This document shows, in pieces, positions 1 through 9,264 of a stretch of DNA of 64,000 bases. The notes below the pieces were generated by a model. The model was not told the origin of the DNA, made no database searches, and saw nothing but the letters and a program-made list of their open reading frames with translations. The stretch is from Roseospira marina (GTDB taxonomy: Bacteria; Pseudomonadota; Alphaproteobacteria; Rhodospirillales; Rhodospirillaceae): NCBI RefSeq assembly GCF_014197855.1, contig NZ_JACIGJ010000004.1:124001-188000 (forward strand). The letters are read 5' to 3'. The translations under genes were made by a program, and so were the position numbers. The first letter of the stretch is position 1, and each line of letters begins with the position of its first letter.

Positions 1-494
1 CGCGTCTGGTCGTCCGGGTCCACGGCGCCATCGCGGAGGTGGTGCGGGGCGCCGTGCGGGACTTGCAGGCCTCCAGCGGCTACGAGGGCCGCGTGGTCGT
101 GCGCCCCGACAATGCGCTGGGCCGGCAGGACTGCCGCCTGGAATGGGGCGAGGGCGGCACCGAGCGCGACACCGACCGCTTGTGGGCCGATATCGAGGCC
201 GCCGTGGCGCGGCATCTGGACGAGCCGGTGCCACCGGCCGCGCCCCGGCCGTCTCAGGATGATGATCGGGATGCTCCGAACGATGACGCCCCAGGTTGGA
301 ACGCCCCAGACGATGACGCCCAGAACGGCGCGACCCCGGATGACACGATTGCGGATGGCGTGACTGACGACGCCGTCCCAGAGAGCGAGCCGGACGACGG
401 CTTCGACACCGACTCACCCCACGCGCCCGCGTCCGAAGCGCGGCGCGGCGCTGGACCCGGCACGTCGCCGCCGGCCGCGCCGACGGCTGGCTAG
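1..494 (+). CDS. fliH: Flagellar assembly protein FliH, C-terminal part
   Basis: Partial: the reading frame is open from base 3 and stops at 492-494, so the N-terminus lies outside the window. FliH is the peripheral stalk-like regulator of the export ATPase FliI at the cytoplasmic face of the flagellar export gate. The visible start (LVVRVHGAIAEVVRGAVRDL, then a segment with VVVRPDNAL and DCRLEWGEGG) resembles the V-ATPase subunit-E-like C-terminal domain of FliH. It is followed by about 85 residues of Asp/Pro/Ala-rich low-complexity tail with repeated DDAP-type units, which the core family lacks. Gene order (fliH, then fliN 28 nt downstream) supports the call. The tail is probably disordered (inference). 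Confidence 0.8.
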   Translation, partial: RLVVRVHGAIAEVVRGAVRDLQASSGYEGRVVVRPDNALGRQDCRLEWGEGGTERDTDRLWADIEAAVARHLDEPVPPAAPRPSQDDDRDAPNDDAPGWNAPDDDAQNGATPDDTIADGVTDDAVPESEPDDGFDTDSPHAPASEARRGAGPGTSPPAAPTAG

Positions 495-521
495 GCCGCG
501 AGCCCAAGAAGGGAGACAACC

Positions 522-881
522 ATGTCCGACGACGGCGATTTCAACCTCGACGAGCTGGACGACGGCTCGCGTTCGGGCGCCGGGGACGGCGGTCCCGAGG
601 ACGCGCCCTCCCACGTGCCCGAGCGGCCCCGCTCCGCCTCCGACCTGGAGGCCGTGTACGACATCCCGGTGCAGGTCTCTGCGGTGCTGGGCAAGTCGCA
701 CATGCAGGTGAACCAGCTCCTAAAGCTGGGCCGGGGCGCGGTGGTGGAGCTGGACCGCAAGGTCGGCGAGGCGATCGACATCTACGTGAACAACCGGCTG
801 GTCGCGCGCGGTGAGGTCGTGGTGGTCGAGGAACGCCTGGGCGTGACCATGACCGAGATCATCAAGACGGACCGGAGCTGA
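522..881 (+). CDS. fliN: Flagellar motor switch protein FliN
   Basis: 119 residues. The C-terminal 80 residues form a SpoA/FliN domain: YDIPVQVSAVLGKSHMQVNQ, then LLKLGRGAVVELDRKVGEAI, NNRLVARGEVVVVEERLGV, ending in TEIIKTDRS. FliN is part of the cytoplasmic C-ring, which sets rotation direction and binds FliH to dock export substrates. The first 40 residues are acidic and low-complexity, typical of alphaproteobacterial FliN. The ATG follows a GAAGGGAGA ribosome-binding site. It sits between fliH and motA, with only 5 nt to motA, so the three genes are surely co-transcribed. Length and motifs are normal for the family. Confidence 0.95.
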   Translation: MSDDGDFNLDELDDGSRSGAGDGGPEDAPSHVPERPRSASDLEAVYDIPVQVSAVLGKSHMQVNQLLKLGRGAVVELDRKVGEAIDIYVNNRLVARGEVVVVEERLGVTMTEIIKTDRS

Positions 882-886
882 CCGCG

Positions 887-1726
887 ATGGCCGATGGCGG
901 CTCTTTCCTCAGCCGATCCCGCCGAGACCTGGCCGACGAGGGCCGGGGCGGGGTGGATCTGGCCACGGTGGTCGGAATTGGCGGCGCGCTGGCTCTGATC
1001 GGGCTGGCGATGGTGCTGGGCGGTTCGCCGGGGTCGTTCATCGATCTGCCGGCAATTCTGATCGTGATCCTGGGTACGCTGGCGGTGACGCTGGCCTCGT
1101 TTTCGTTTGAGGAGGTGGCGAGCACCGTCCAGGTTCTGCCGCGGGCCCTGACCCATCCGCGCGTCGACGCGACCGAGGCCGCCGACCGTATGCTCGATCT
1201 GGCCGGGCAAGCCCGGTCCCGTGGCCTATTGAAGCTCCAGGGGGCGACGCTGGAAGGCACGGCCGACGAGCCGTTCCTGTACAAGGGGCTGGGCTTGGTG
1301 ATCGATGGCGTCGCCGAGGACGAGGTCGAGGCCATGATGCGCCGGGAGATGGAATCGACCGCCGCCCACAACGCCCGCGGCGTCGGGGTTCTGCGCCGCG
1401 CGGCCGAGGTCTCGCCGGCCATGGGCCTGATCGGCACCCTGGTGGGGCTGGTGCAGATGCTGGGCAATCTGGACGACCCCGCTCGCATAGGGCCGAGCAT
1501 GGCCGTGGCCCTGCTGACCACCTTCTACGGCGCGATTCTGTCCAATGTTGTTTTCGCCCCCCTGGCCAGCAAGCTGGACCGCAACGCAGCCGAGGAACAG
1601 CTTGTCTGCCACTTGTATGTCCTGGGCGTGCTGTCCGTCGCGCGCAAGGAGAACCCGCGCCGACTGGAAATGCTGCTGAACAGCGTTCTGCCGCCCCATC
1701 AACGGATCCGTCGCATCCATGTCTAG
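887..1726 (+). CDS. motA: Flagellar stator protein MotA (MotA/PomA type)
   Basis: 279 residues. The stator channel subunit couples ion flow to rotor torque in the inner membrane. Hydrophobic helices lie around residues 24-42, 48-68, 175-198 and 205-230. The family signatures are the first pair (DLATVVGIGGALALIGLAMV and FIDLPAILIVILGTLAV) and the third helix region (AAEVSPAMGLIGTLVGLVQML, here split at the 20-residue limit: AAEVSPAMGLIGTL then VGLVQML). The short PomA-like architecture and position inside the fliN-flbD operon resemble other Rhodospirillales-type flagellar clusters. No motB lies next to it in this window; MotE and the partner would be encoded elsewhere. The ATG is preceded by GGAGCTGACCGCG, so translation is probably coupled to fliN. 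Confidence 0.88.
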   Translation: MADGGSFLSRSRRDLADEGRGGVDLATVVGIGGALALIGLAMVLGGSPGSFIDLPAILIVILGTLAVTLASFSFEEVASTVQVLPRALTHPRVDATEAADRMLDLAGQARSRGLLKLQGATLEGTADEPFLYKGLGLVIDGVAEDEVEAMMRREMESTAAHNARGVGVLRRAAEVSPAMGLIGTLVGLVQMLGNLDDPARIGPSMAVALLTTFYGAILSNVVFAPLASKLDRNAAEEQLVCHLYVLGVLSVARKENPRRLEMLLNSVLPPHQRIRRIHV

Positions 1727-1801
1727 GTCGAGTTCCGTCGCGCTCTCCGGGGTTTCGGCCCCGCGTTCCGTCCGGTTCCTGTGGGGGCGGGAGGAGGGCG
1801 C

Positions 1802-3178
1802 ATGCGTGTCCTGATCGTCGGCGCCATGGAAGGGCAGGTGGGCGCCGCCGCCCGCATCGCCGTGCAGCGCGGCGCCAAGGTCGCGCAGGCCGATGACGTC
1901 GCGGCGGCGCTGGTGTCGCTGCGGGGCGGGCAGGGGGCCGATCTGGTGATGATCGACGCCCGGTTCGATGTGGCGGGCCTGATCGAGGCCCTGACTACGG
2001 AACACATCGTTGCGCCGGTGGTGGCCTACGGCATCGGCAGTGACACCCGTGTGGCGGTCAAGGCGATCAAGGCCGGCGCCAAGGAGTTCATTCCCCTGCC
2101 GCCTGACCCCGATCTGATCGCGGCCGTCCTGGAGGCGGTGGCGGCGGACCGGCATGCGCTGGTGTTCCGGGATCCGGCCATGGCTCGCGTGGTGCAGATG
2201 GCCGAGCAGGTCGCGCCCAGCGACGCCAGCGTGCTGGTCACCGGGGAGTCCGGGACCGGTAAGGAACTGGTCGCCCGCCATCTGCATCGGCGCAGCCGGC
2301 GCTCGGACGGGCCGTTCATCGCCGTGAACTGCGCCGCCATCCCGGACGGTCTGCTGGAAAGCGAGTTGTTCGGGCATGAGAAGGGCGCCTTCACGGGGGC
2401 GGTCGCGCGCCGGATCGGCAAGTTCGAGGAGGCGAGCGGCGGGACCCTGCTGCTGGACGAGATTTCCGAGATGGACGTCCGCTTGCAGGCCAAGTTGCTG
2501 CGCGTCATCCAGGAACGCGAGATCGACCGCATCGGCGGCAAGCAGCCGGTCAAGGTGAACACGCGCATCGTTGCGACGTCGAACCGTGACCTGCGTGCCG
2601 AGGTCACGGCCGGGCGCTTCCGCGAGGACCTGCTGTTCCGCCTGAACGTCATCACCCTGGCTCTGCCGCCGCTGCGCCAGCGCCCGCTGGATATCGATCT
2701 GCTGGCCGAGCACTTCGCGCGCAAGTTCGCGGACGCCAACCAGGTGCCGGCGCGCCCGCTGGCGACCGCCGCGCGCGCCGCCCTGCGCGCCCATAGCTGG
2801 CCCGGCAACGTGCGTGAGCTGGAAAACACCCTGCACCGGGCCGTTCTGCTGGCGGTCGGCGACGAGATCGGGCCGGAGGCGGTCTTCCTGGACACCGATG
2901 GCGCGCCGCTCAGTGCTGGTGCCGGTGCTGGGGGCGCCAGCCAGGAGGCCGCGGCTTTGGCCGGCGGCGGCACGGCCGGGTTGGTCGGGCGCACCGTGGC
3001 GGATGTGGAGCGCGACTTGATCATCGACACGCTGCGCCACTGCCTGGGTAACCGCACCCATGCTGCGACGATTCTGGGGATCTCCATCCGGACCCTGCGC
3101 AACAAGCTGCGGCAGTACGCCGACGAGGGCGTGACGGTCCCAGCCCCGGGCGGCAACGAGAGTCCGGCGGTGCCCTGA
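1802..3178 (+). CDS. flbD: Sigma-54-dependent flagellar regulator FlbD
   Basis: 458 residues from the ATG at 1802, chosen over an upstream GTG because GGAGGAGGG lies just before it. Residues 1-115 are a receiver-like domain. Residues 135-360 are an AAA+ domain with Walker A GESGTGKE, the sigma-54 contact loop GAFTGA and Walker B GGTLLLDEISEM. The C-terminus carries a Fis-type helix-turn-helix (THAATILGISIRTLRNKL). FlbD activates late flagellar promoters and represses early ones in Caulobacter (known), under control of FliX, which is also encoded in this window. The receiver lacks the usual acidic pair after its first strand (VLIVGAMEG), as expected for FlbD, so aspartate phosphorylation is doubtful. 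Confidence 0.93.
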   Translation: MRVLIVGAMEGQVGAAARIAVQRGAKVAQADDVAAALVSLRGGQGADLVMIDARFDVAGLIEALTTEHIVAPVVAYGIGSDTRVAVKAIKAGAKEFIPLPPDPDLIAAVLEAVAADRHALVFRDPAMARVVQMAEQVAPSDASVLVTGESGTGKELVARHLHRRSRRSDGPFIAVNCAAIPDGLLESELFGHEKGAFTGAVARRIGKFEEASGGTLLLDEISEMDVRLQAKLLRVIQEREIDRIGGKQPVKVNTRIVATSNRDLRAEVTAGRFREDLLFRLNVITLALPPLRQRPLDIDLLAEHFARKFADANQVPARPLATAARAALRAHSWPGNVRELENTLHRAVLLAVGDEIGPEAVFLDTDGAPLSAGAGAGGASQEAAALAGGGTAGLVGRTVADVERDLIIDTLRHCLGNRTHAATILGISIRTLRNKLRQYADEGVTVPAPGGNESPAVP

Positions 3179-3233
3179 GCGGGTGGTTTAGACGCGGGAC
3201 ACGACACGCAACGCGACGCGAGAGATAACGGCG

Positions 3234-5393
3234 ATGGCCGAGGACACGAATACACAGGGGCGCGCGGTGGCGGCTCGTACCGAGGGAGACGCGCCGGCCG
3301 CGGGCGGCGCGGGGTTCGACCTCGGCGGGTTGGGGCGACGCCTGACCGAGATCGCGGTCCGGGGCGAGGTCGGCCTGGCGTTCGGCGTCGTGGCGATCCT
3401 GGTCGTCCTCATCATGCCGATGCCGCCCTGGCTGCTCGACATCATGCTGGCGTTGTCGCTGACGTTCTCCACCCTGGTGCTGATGACCGTCATCTACGTG
3501 CGCAAGTCCATGGAGTTCAATTCGTTCCCCATGGTCCTGCTGATCGCGACGCTGCTGCGGTTGGCCCTGAATCTGGCCTCGACCCGCCTGATTCTTGCGA
3601 ATGGGCACGAGGGGCCGGACGCCGCCGGTGAGGTCATCGAGGCTTTCGGCGGCTTCATCATGGGCGGCAATTTCGTGATCGGCGTGATCGTGTTCGCGAT
3701 CCTGGTGCTGGTCAACTTCATGGTCATCACCAAGGGCGCGACCCGTATCGCCGAGGTGTCGGCCCGGTTCACCCTGGATGCCATGCCCGGCAAGCAGATG
3801 GCGATCGACGCCGACCTGTCCACGGGCCTCATCACGGAGGACGAGGCCCGCGCGCGCCGCGAGGAGATGCAGAAGGAGGCGGACTTCTTCGGCGCCATGG
3901 ACGGTGCGTCCAAGTTCGTGCGCGGGGACGCCGTCGCCGGCATTCTCATCACCGCCATCAACATCATCGGCGGCATGGTCATCGGCATGGTTCAGGGCGG
4001 CCTCACCTTTGCCGAGGCGGCCAACATCTACACCCGGCTGACCGTGGGCGACGGTCTGGTTTCGCAGATTCCGGCGCTGATCGTCTCGGTCGGTGCCGGC
4101 ATCATGGTCGCGAAGGGCGGCCTGAAGGAAAGCGCCGAGACCACGCTGGTCGACCAGTTTACGGCCTATCCGCGCGCCCTGGGGATGAGCGCCATCCTGG
4201 CGCTGGCGCTGGCGTTGCTGCCGGGCACGCCGTTCCTGCCCTTCACGTTGCTGGCGCTGGCGGCGGGCGGGGCGGCCCTGTGGCTGGACCAGCGCAACCG
4301 CCGGCAGGCGCAGGTGGCGGCGGAGGCGGAGCGTCCGGAGCCGGCCGCGCCGGTCGCCGAGGAGCCGATCTCGTCGGCGCTGAAAATCGATCTGGTGCGG
4401 CTGGAGCTGGGCTACGGCTTGCTGTCCCTCATCAACAGTCCCGGAAGCACCCGCCTGACCGACCAGATCAAGGCGCTGCGCCGGTCGCTGGCGATGGAAA
4501 TGGGCTTCGTCATGCCCTCGGTGCGCATCCAGGACAACATGCAACTCGGTGCCAACACCTACGTGCTCTACATCAAGGAGGTGGAGGCCGGGCGCGGCGA
4601 ACTGCGGCCGAACATGCTGTTGGTCATGGATCCGCGCGGCGAGGATATCACCTTGCCGGGCGAGAAGACGACCGAGCCCACGTTCGGCCTGCCGGCGGTC
4701 TGGTCCGACGTGTCCAACCGCGAGGAGGCGATGTTCCGCGGCTATACCGTGGTCGATCCGCCCACGGTCATCACCACCCACCTGACCGAGGTGGTGAAGG
4801 ACAACATGGCGGACCTGCTGTCCTTCGCGGAGACGCAGAAGCTGCTCGACGAGCTGGAGCGGGAGCACCAGAAGCTCGTTTCCGACCTGATCCCGAACCA
4901 GATCTCCATGAGCGGGGTCCAGCGCGTGCTCCAGAACCTGCTGAACGAGCGGGTCTCGGTGCGCGACCTGTCCACCATCCTGGAGGGCATCAGCGAGGCC
5001 ACCGCCTCGACCCGCAACATCCTGCTGGTCACCGAGCATGTCCGCGCCCGGCTTGCGCGCCAGTTGTGCGATCAGAACATCAACGCGGACGGGGTGGTGG
5101 CACTGGTGCCGCTGTCCGCCCAGTGGGAGCAGGAGTTCGCCCAGGCCCTGGTGGGGCAAGGTGAGGAACGCCAATTGTCCATGCCGCCGTCGAAGCTTCA
5201 GGAGTTCATCCTGCTGGTGCGGCAGACGTTCGAACGCTTCGCGATGCAGGGCGAGTCGCCGGCGCTGCTGACCAGCCCTGGAATTCGTCCGTACGTGCGC
5301 TCAATCATTGAACGGTTCCGCCCCACCACAACCGTGCTGTCCCAGAACGAGATCCATCCCAAGGCCCGAATCAAGACGTTAGGACAGATTTAA
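3234..5393 (+). CDS. flhA: Flagellar export gate protein FlhA
   Basis: 719 residues, the family's usual size. The N-terminal half is membrane-embedded, with about eight helices between residues 40 and 370. The conserved cytoplasmic FHIPEP-type loop region includes NSFPMVLLIATLLRLALNLA and GDAVAGILITAINIIGG. The C-terminal 350 residues form the soluble nonameric docking ring (LVRLELGYGLLSLI, then the RGYTVVDPPTVITTHLTEVV segment). FlhA couples the proton motive force to protein export and docks chaperone-substrate complexes. The start ATG follows a GAGAGA site and lies 55 nt after flbD. The next gene, flhF, begins 130 nt downstream. Confidence 0.97.
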   Translation: MAEDTNTQGRAVAARTEGDAPAAGGAGFDLGGLGRRLTEIAVRGEVGLAFGVVAILVVLIMPMPPWLLDIMLALSLTFSTLVLMTVIYVRKSMEFNSFPMVLLIATLLRLALNLASTRLILANGHEGPDAAGEVIEAFGGFIMGGNFVIGVIVFAILVLVNFMVITKGATRIAEVSARFTLDAMPGKQMAIDADLSTGLITEDEARARREEMQKEADFFGAMDGASKFVRGDAVAGILITAINIIGGMVIGMVQGGLTFAEAANIYTRLTVGDGLVSQIPALIVSVGAGIMVAKGGLKESAETTLVDQFTAYPRALGMSAILALALALLPGTPFLPFTLLALAAGGAALWLDQRNRRQAQVAAEAERPEPAAPVAEEPISSALKIDLVRLELGYGLLSLINSPGSTRLTDQIKALRRSLAMEMGFVMPSVRIQDNMQLGANTYVLYIKEVEAGRGELRPNMLLVMDPRGEDITLPGEKTTEPTFGLPAVWSDVSNREEAMFRGYTVVDPPTVITTHLTEVVKDNMADLLSFAETQKLLDELEREHQKLVSDLIPNQISMSGVQRVLQNLLNERVSVRDLSTILEGISEATASTRNILLVTEHVRARLARQLCDQNINADGVVALVPLSAQWEQEFAQALVGQGEERQLSMPPSKLQEFILLVRQTFERFAMQGESPALLTSPGIRPYVRSIIERFRPTTTVLSQNEIHPKARIKTLGQI

Positions 5394-5523
5394 GACACGC
5401 GCCGTTATGCTTCCCCAACAATGGTGATCTGGGCGGGCGAGGCATACCGTCGCGCGTCCCGGTCGCCCCGCTCCGTGACCGTCCCGGCCGGGGCTGGCCG
5501 GATGCCTAAGGACTTGCCGGTCG

Positions 5524-6588
5524 ATGCGGCTCAAATGCTACTCCGCGCCCAGCATGGCCGAGGCCATGGCGTTGATCCGCCAGGAATTGGGGGACGACGC
5601 GGTTATCGTCTCCACGCAGCGGGCGGCGGGCGACGGGGGGATCCGCATCACTGCGGCGATCGAGGTCCCCGACAACGACGGCGATCTGCGAACGGCCCTG
5701 GCCGAGGAGTTTGGTCAGGCCCGCGCGGCTGAGGACGACCCGCGGGTCGTCGAGGTCGAGGCCGCGCTGTCGTATCATGGCGTGCCCGTGCGTCTGGCCG
5801 ACCGTATCCTGACCCTGGTCCACAGCGCCGAGACCGAGGCCCTGGACGGCGTCGGCGCCTGTGCCGCCGCCTTGGATGCCATCTTCCCGTTCGCGCCTCT
5901 GCCGGAGCGCAAATCCCCGCGCCCCTTCCTCATCTGCGGTCCGCCCGGCGTGGGCAAGACGATCTCCGTGGCCAAGCTGGCCGCACGCGCCCGCCTGTCC
6001 AACCGCCCGGTCGGGGTCATCAGCGCCGATTCCGTCCGGGCCGGCGCGATGGCCCAACTCGCCGCTTTCACCCGGATTCTCGAAGTCGATCTGAAGCGGG
6101 CGCGCGGACCCGAGTCGCTGCGCGCGTTGGTGGAAGACAGCGTCGGGGTGCATGACCTCGTGTTTATCGACAGCCCGGGCATCAATCCCTTTTCGCGCCA
6201 TGACACCGCCTTTTTGAAGGAGTTGATTGAGGCCGCCGACGTCGAACCCATCCTGGTGCTGGCGGCCGGCATCGATCCGATGGAGGGAGCCGAAGCTGGG
6301 GAGAGCTTCGCCAAGGTCGGGGCGACCCGCCTGCTCGCAACACGGCTCGACATGGCTAGACGTCTTGGTGGTATTCTTGCGGCCGCGGACCAGGGACAGT
6401 TGATGTTCAGTGAGGTCACAATCAGCCCGCATGTGGCGAATGGGTTGATTCCTATCCATCCCCAGTCGCTCGCCCGCCTGATTCTGCCCCGACCGAGCCG
6501 CGAGACCCGTCCGGCGGCCCCGGTCTCCACATCCGCCGTTGGCGAGACGGACGCCGCAGTCCCCTCCGTTGCCGAGGCCGCCCGATGA
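5524..6588 (+). CDS. flhF: Flagellar SRP-like GTPase FlhF
   Basis: 354 residues. The SRP-family GTPase sets polar flagellum placement. The N-terminus (MRLKCYSAPSMAEAMALIRQ) and ELGDDAVIVSTQRA are diagnostic of FlhF. The P-loop is GPPGVGKT (around residue 141), followed by the DSVRAGAMAQL element. Later G motifs differ from classical FlhF: DSPG replaces DTAG, and TRLD replaces TKLD. These substitutions look like the alphaproteobacterial variant rather than decay, because the frame and flanks are intact. The ATG follows AAGGACTTGCCGGTCG. Its stop overlaps the flhG start (ATGA), a coupling typical of flhF-flhG. Confidence 0.92.
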   Translation: MRLKCYSAPSMAEAMALIRQELGDDAVIVSTQRAAGDGGIRITAAIEVPDNDGDLRTALAEEFGQARAAEDDPRVVEVEAALSYHGVPVRLADRILTLVHSAETEALDGVGACAAALDAIFPFAPLPERKSPRPFLICGPPGVGKTISVAKLAARARLSNRPVGVISADSVRAGAMAQLAAFTRILEVDLKRARGPESLRALVEDSVGVHDLVFIDSPGINPFSRHDTAFLKELIEAADVEPILVLAAGIDPMEGAEAGESFAKVGATRLLATRLDMARRLGGILAAADQGQLMFSEVTISPHVANGLIPIHPQSLARLILPRPSRETRPAAPVSTSAVGETDAAVPSVAEAAR

Positions 6589-7376
6589 CAACACTCGACC
6601 CCGCCATGGCCCCCCGTGCCCCCGTGCCCGCGACCGAGGGACACGTGATGGCCGTTGCGTCCGGGAAAGGAGGGGTCGGCAAAACCTGGTTCGCCATCAC
6701 CCTGAGCCACGCTCTGTCCAAGCGTGGGCTGAACGTGTTGCTGTTCGATGGGGATCTGGGGCTCGCCAATATCGACATTCAGTTGGGCCTGATGCCGGAT
6801 CGGGATCTCGGCAGCGTGGTGGCCGGCAAGCTGACGCTGAATCAGGCGGCCACGCGCTTTTCGGCGGGCGGGTTCGACGTCGTGGCCGGTCGCTCCGGCT
6901 CGGGCAGCCTCGCCAACATTCCGCCCAGTCGCCTGCAACTCGTGGCCGACGATCTGTTGCTGATGGCGCGGGGCTATGACCGGGTCATCCTGGATCTGGG
7001 GGCCGGTGTCGAGAAGGCGGTGCGCCAGTTGGCGCGCACGGCCAGCACCATTCTGGTGGTGACGTCGGACGAGCCGACCGCGCTGACCGACGCTTACGCC
7101 TTCATCAAGATCACGGCGATCGAGCGGCCGGATACGGACATCCGTGTCGTGGTCAACGCCGCCAACTCGACACGAGAGGGCGAGCGGACCTACAGCACGC
7201 TCCTCAAGGCGTGTCAGGGGTTCCTCCGGATTGCGCCGCCGCTGGCCGGGGTGGTGCGCCGGGACACCCGGGTGCGGGAATCGATCCGCAATCAGACCCC
7301 GTTGCTGACGCGCTATCCCAACAGCGAAGCCGCGCTCGATGTCGAGGCGCTGGCGGAGCGTCTTCTCGCCGATTGA
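6585..7376 (+). CDS. flhG: Flagellar number regulator FlhG/FleN (MinD-like ATPase)
   Basis: 263 residues. A MinD/ParA-type ATPase with the deviant Walker A GKGGVGKTW near residue 25, LLFDGDLGLANIDIQLGL as the switch I/A' region, and VILDLGAGVEKAV as the switch II strand. FlhG limits flagellar number by antagonising FlhF and interacting with C-ring parts (known for the family). The N-terminal ~20 residues are short compared with FleN proteins that carry a DQAxxL activator motif, which I do not see. It overlaps flhF by 4 nt and is followed by a FliK-like gene 52 nt later. Confidence 0.92.
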   Translation: MTTLDPAMAPRAPVPATEGHVMAVASGKGGVGKTWFAITLSHALSKRGLNVLLFDGDLGLANIDIQLGLMPDRDLGSVVAGKLTLNQAATRFSAGGFDVVAGRSGSGSLANIPPSRLQLVADDLLLMARGYDRVILDLGAGVEKAVRQLARTASTILVVTSDEPTALTDAYAFIKITAIERPDTDIRVVVNAANSTREGERTYSTLLKACQGFLRIAPPLAGVVRRDTRVRESIRNQTPLLTRYPNSEAALDVEALAERLLAD

Positions 7377-7428
7377 GTCGGCGCGGCGTCGCCGCCGTTC
7401 CGTCTTCTCTCCGGAAGGAAACCCGCGC

Positions 7429-9264
7429 ATGTCGATGGTGCCGCCTCCGGTTCCGCCGATGCCGGCCACCCCGCCGGCACCGGCGGTTGCGCCGGTGACC
7501 GTCAGCGTGAGTGTGGCGCAGGCGCCGCCCGCCGTGGCGGCGCTGCCGGCGGAGGCGGTGTTGACCGCCACCGTGACCCAGACGGCCCGGGCGGGCCAGC
7601 CGATCGTACTCGATACCCCCTTGGGACCGCTGACCGGACGTCTCGGCGCCACGGCGGCTGCGGCGTTGCCGGAAGGCATGGTGCTGAGCCTGCGGGTCCA
7701 GTCCATCGGGCGCGACCTTGCGGTCTTTCGGGTGCTCGGACCGGTCGGTGGCGTGCCCGGTGGTCCGGGGATGAGCGGTGCGGCTACCGGGCGGGCCGGC
7801 GGGCCGCCCGGCCTGGCGGCGGGAGGCGACGCCCACAGGCCTGGGGCGATTCTGGGGCGAGCCGATGGGGCGGCACGGGGGGCCATCACGGCCACGGTGG
7901 TGCACGGGGCCGCGCGGCCGGGATGGTCGGGTGCGCCGGTCGGGGGGGGCGGCATGGGCGAGCCCCTGCCTCTCGGCACACGGATGTCTGTGCAGGTGAT
8001 GGGGATACGGCCTTCGGGAACGCCGCAAGCGGCGGTCCCCGGCGGTGGCGTCTCCGGCGCGAACGCGGGTTCGGGCGGTGTGAGCGGGGGGCCGCCGTTG
8101 GGGGCGCCCTCGTCCCCGTCCCTGGTGTCATCGGGCTCGTCCTCCGGCGCCGCGTCCGGGCCGGCGGGTGCGGCCGACGGCGTCGCCGCCCCGGGGTCGT
8201 CCGGCCGCGTGCTCGGATCGGTCTCGGCGCTTGTCTCGCGCGTGGCCGGGACGGCGACGTCGGCGCTGGCGGCGGGCAACGCCGGTTCCGCCACCACGGG
8301 CGTGACGGCTGGGCCTGTCCCGACAGCGTCCCCGACACCCGCACAGCCGACCACGCTGACCGGGACGGTGATGCCGGGCGCCCCGGCCGGGCAAAGTGTG
8401 CTGACCACCGGGGTGGGCACTCTGGCGCTGCCCGTGCGGCTCGATGCGCCGCCGGGCAGTCAGGTTACGCTGTCGGTTCTGGCGACCACGCCGCCCGCGT
8501 CCGGTGCGCCGGGAGCGGCGGCGGCGGGACCGGCCGTGCCCCAGGGCGGCTTGGCGGGCTGGCCGGTTTGGACCGAGGCCGTGGAGACTCTCAACCGGGT
8601 GGACCCGGCGGCGGCGCGGGCGCTGGAGGCGGCGATCCCGCGGCCCGGGCCCCAACTGGCCTTCGCGGTCGCCAGCCTAGCCGGGGCGCTGCGGGCCGGT
8701 GGCGATCTGCGTCAATGGCCGGGCGAGGGGGCGGTTGGCGCTCTGGAGCGGTCGGGTCCCGCCGGCGCGCGGCTGGCGGGTGCCTTGAAGAGCGATCTGT
8801 CCGACCTTGCGGGCCGGGTGCGGGAAAGTCCCGGCGGCGAATGGCGCGCCATGACCCTGCCGTTCGCCGATCAGGCGGAGATCGCGCCGATCACCTTGAT
8901 CGTACGGGTGCCGGGTGGGCGCGGCGATGCGAACGGCGAGGGCGAGGGGGACGACGACCCGGGGCAGGGCGATCCCGGCCAGCGCTTTCTGGTCGACGTC
9001 ACGCTGTCCGCCCTGGGCCGCCTTCAGATCGACGGCTTGATGCAAAGCCGCGCCCGGCGGCTTCACTTGATCCTGCGCACCGACCGGCCCCTGCCGGAGG
9101 CGATGCGCCGTGATCTTCAGGCCATCGTGGACAGCAGCCTGTCCGCGTTCGGACTCGCGGGCGGCCTGTCGCTGCATCCGGGCGAGGACTTCCTGAAGCC
9201 CGTGCCGGCGGTCGCTGGTGACGGCGACGGCGGTTTTCCGCCCCCAGGCGGTCTCGTCGCCTGA
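7429..9264 (+). CDS. FliK-like hook-length control protein (tentative)
   Basis: 611 residues from the ATG at 7429, chosen because GGAAGGA lies 9 nt upstream. About two thirds is Pro/Ala/Gly-rich low complexity (residues 1-350). The C-terminal 130 residues have a folded look: PITLIVRVPGG, FLVDVTLSALGRLQIDGLMQ, LHLILRTDRPLPEAMRRDL, then LSAFGLAGGLSLHPGE. This resembles the hook-length-control C-terminal domain of FliK in pattern (beta strands around LGRLQIDGL), and a long disordered N-terminus is typical of a molecular ruler. Its place right after flhG in a flagellar operon supports a flagellar role. It might instead be a FliK paralogue or an unnamed flagellar protein. Confidence 0.6.
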   Translation: MSMVPPPVPPMPATPPAPAVAPVTVSVSVAQAPPAVAALPAEAVLTATVTQTARAGQPIVLDTPLGPLTGRLGATAAAALPEGMVLSLRVQSIGRDLAVFRVLGPVGGVPGGPGMSGAATGRAGGPPGLAAGGDAHRPGAILGRADGAARGAITATVVHGAARPGWSGAPVGGGGMGEPLPLGTRMSVQVMGIRPSGTPQAAVPGGGVSGANAGSGGVSGGPPLGAPSSPSLVSSGSSSGAASGPAGAADGVAAPGSSGRVLGSVSALVSRVAGTATSALAAGNAGSATTGVTAGPVPTASPTPAQPTTLTGTVMPGAPAGQSVLTTGVGTLALPVRLDAPPGSQVTLSVLATTPPASGAPGAAAAGPAVPQGGLAGWPVWTEAVETLNRVDPAAARALEAAIPRPGPQLAFAVASLAGALRAGGDLRQWPGEGAVGALERSGPAGARLAGALKSDLSDLAGRVRESPGGEWRAMTLPFADQAEIAPITLIVRVPGGRGDANGEGEGDDDPGQGDPGQRFLVDVTLSALGRLQIDGLMQSRARRLHLILRTDRPLPEAMRRDLQAIVDSSLSAFGLAGGLSLHPGEDFLKPVPAVAGDGDGGFPPPGGLVA

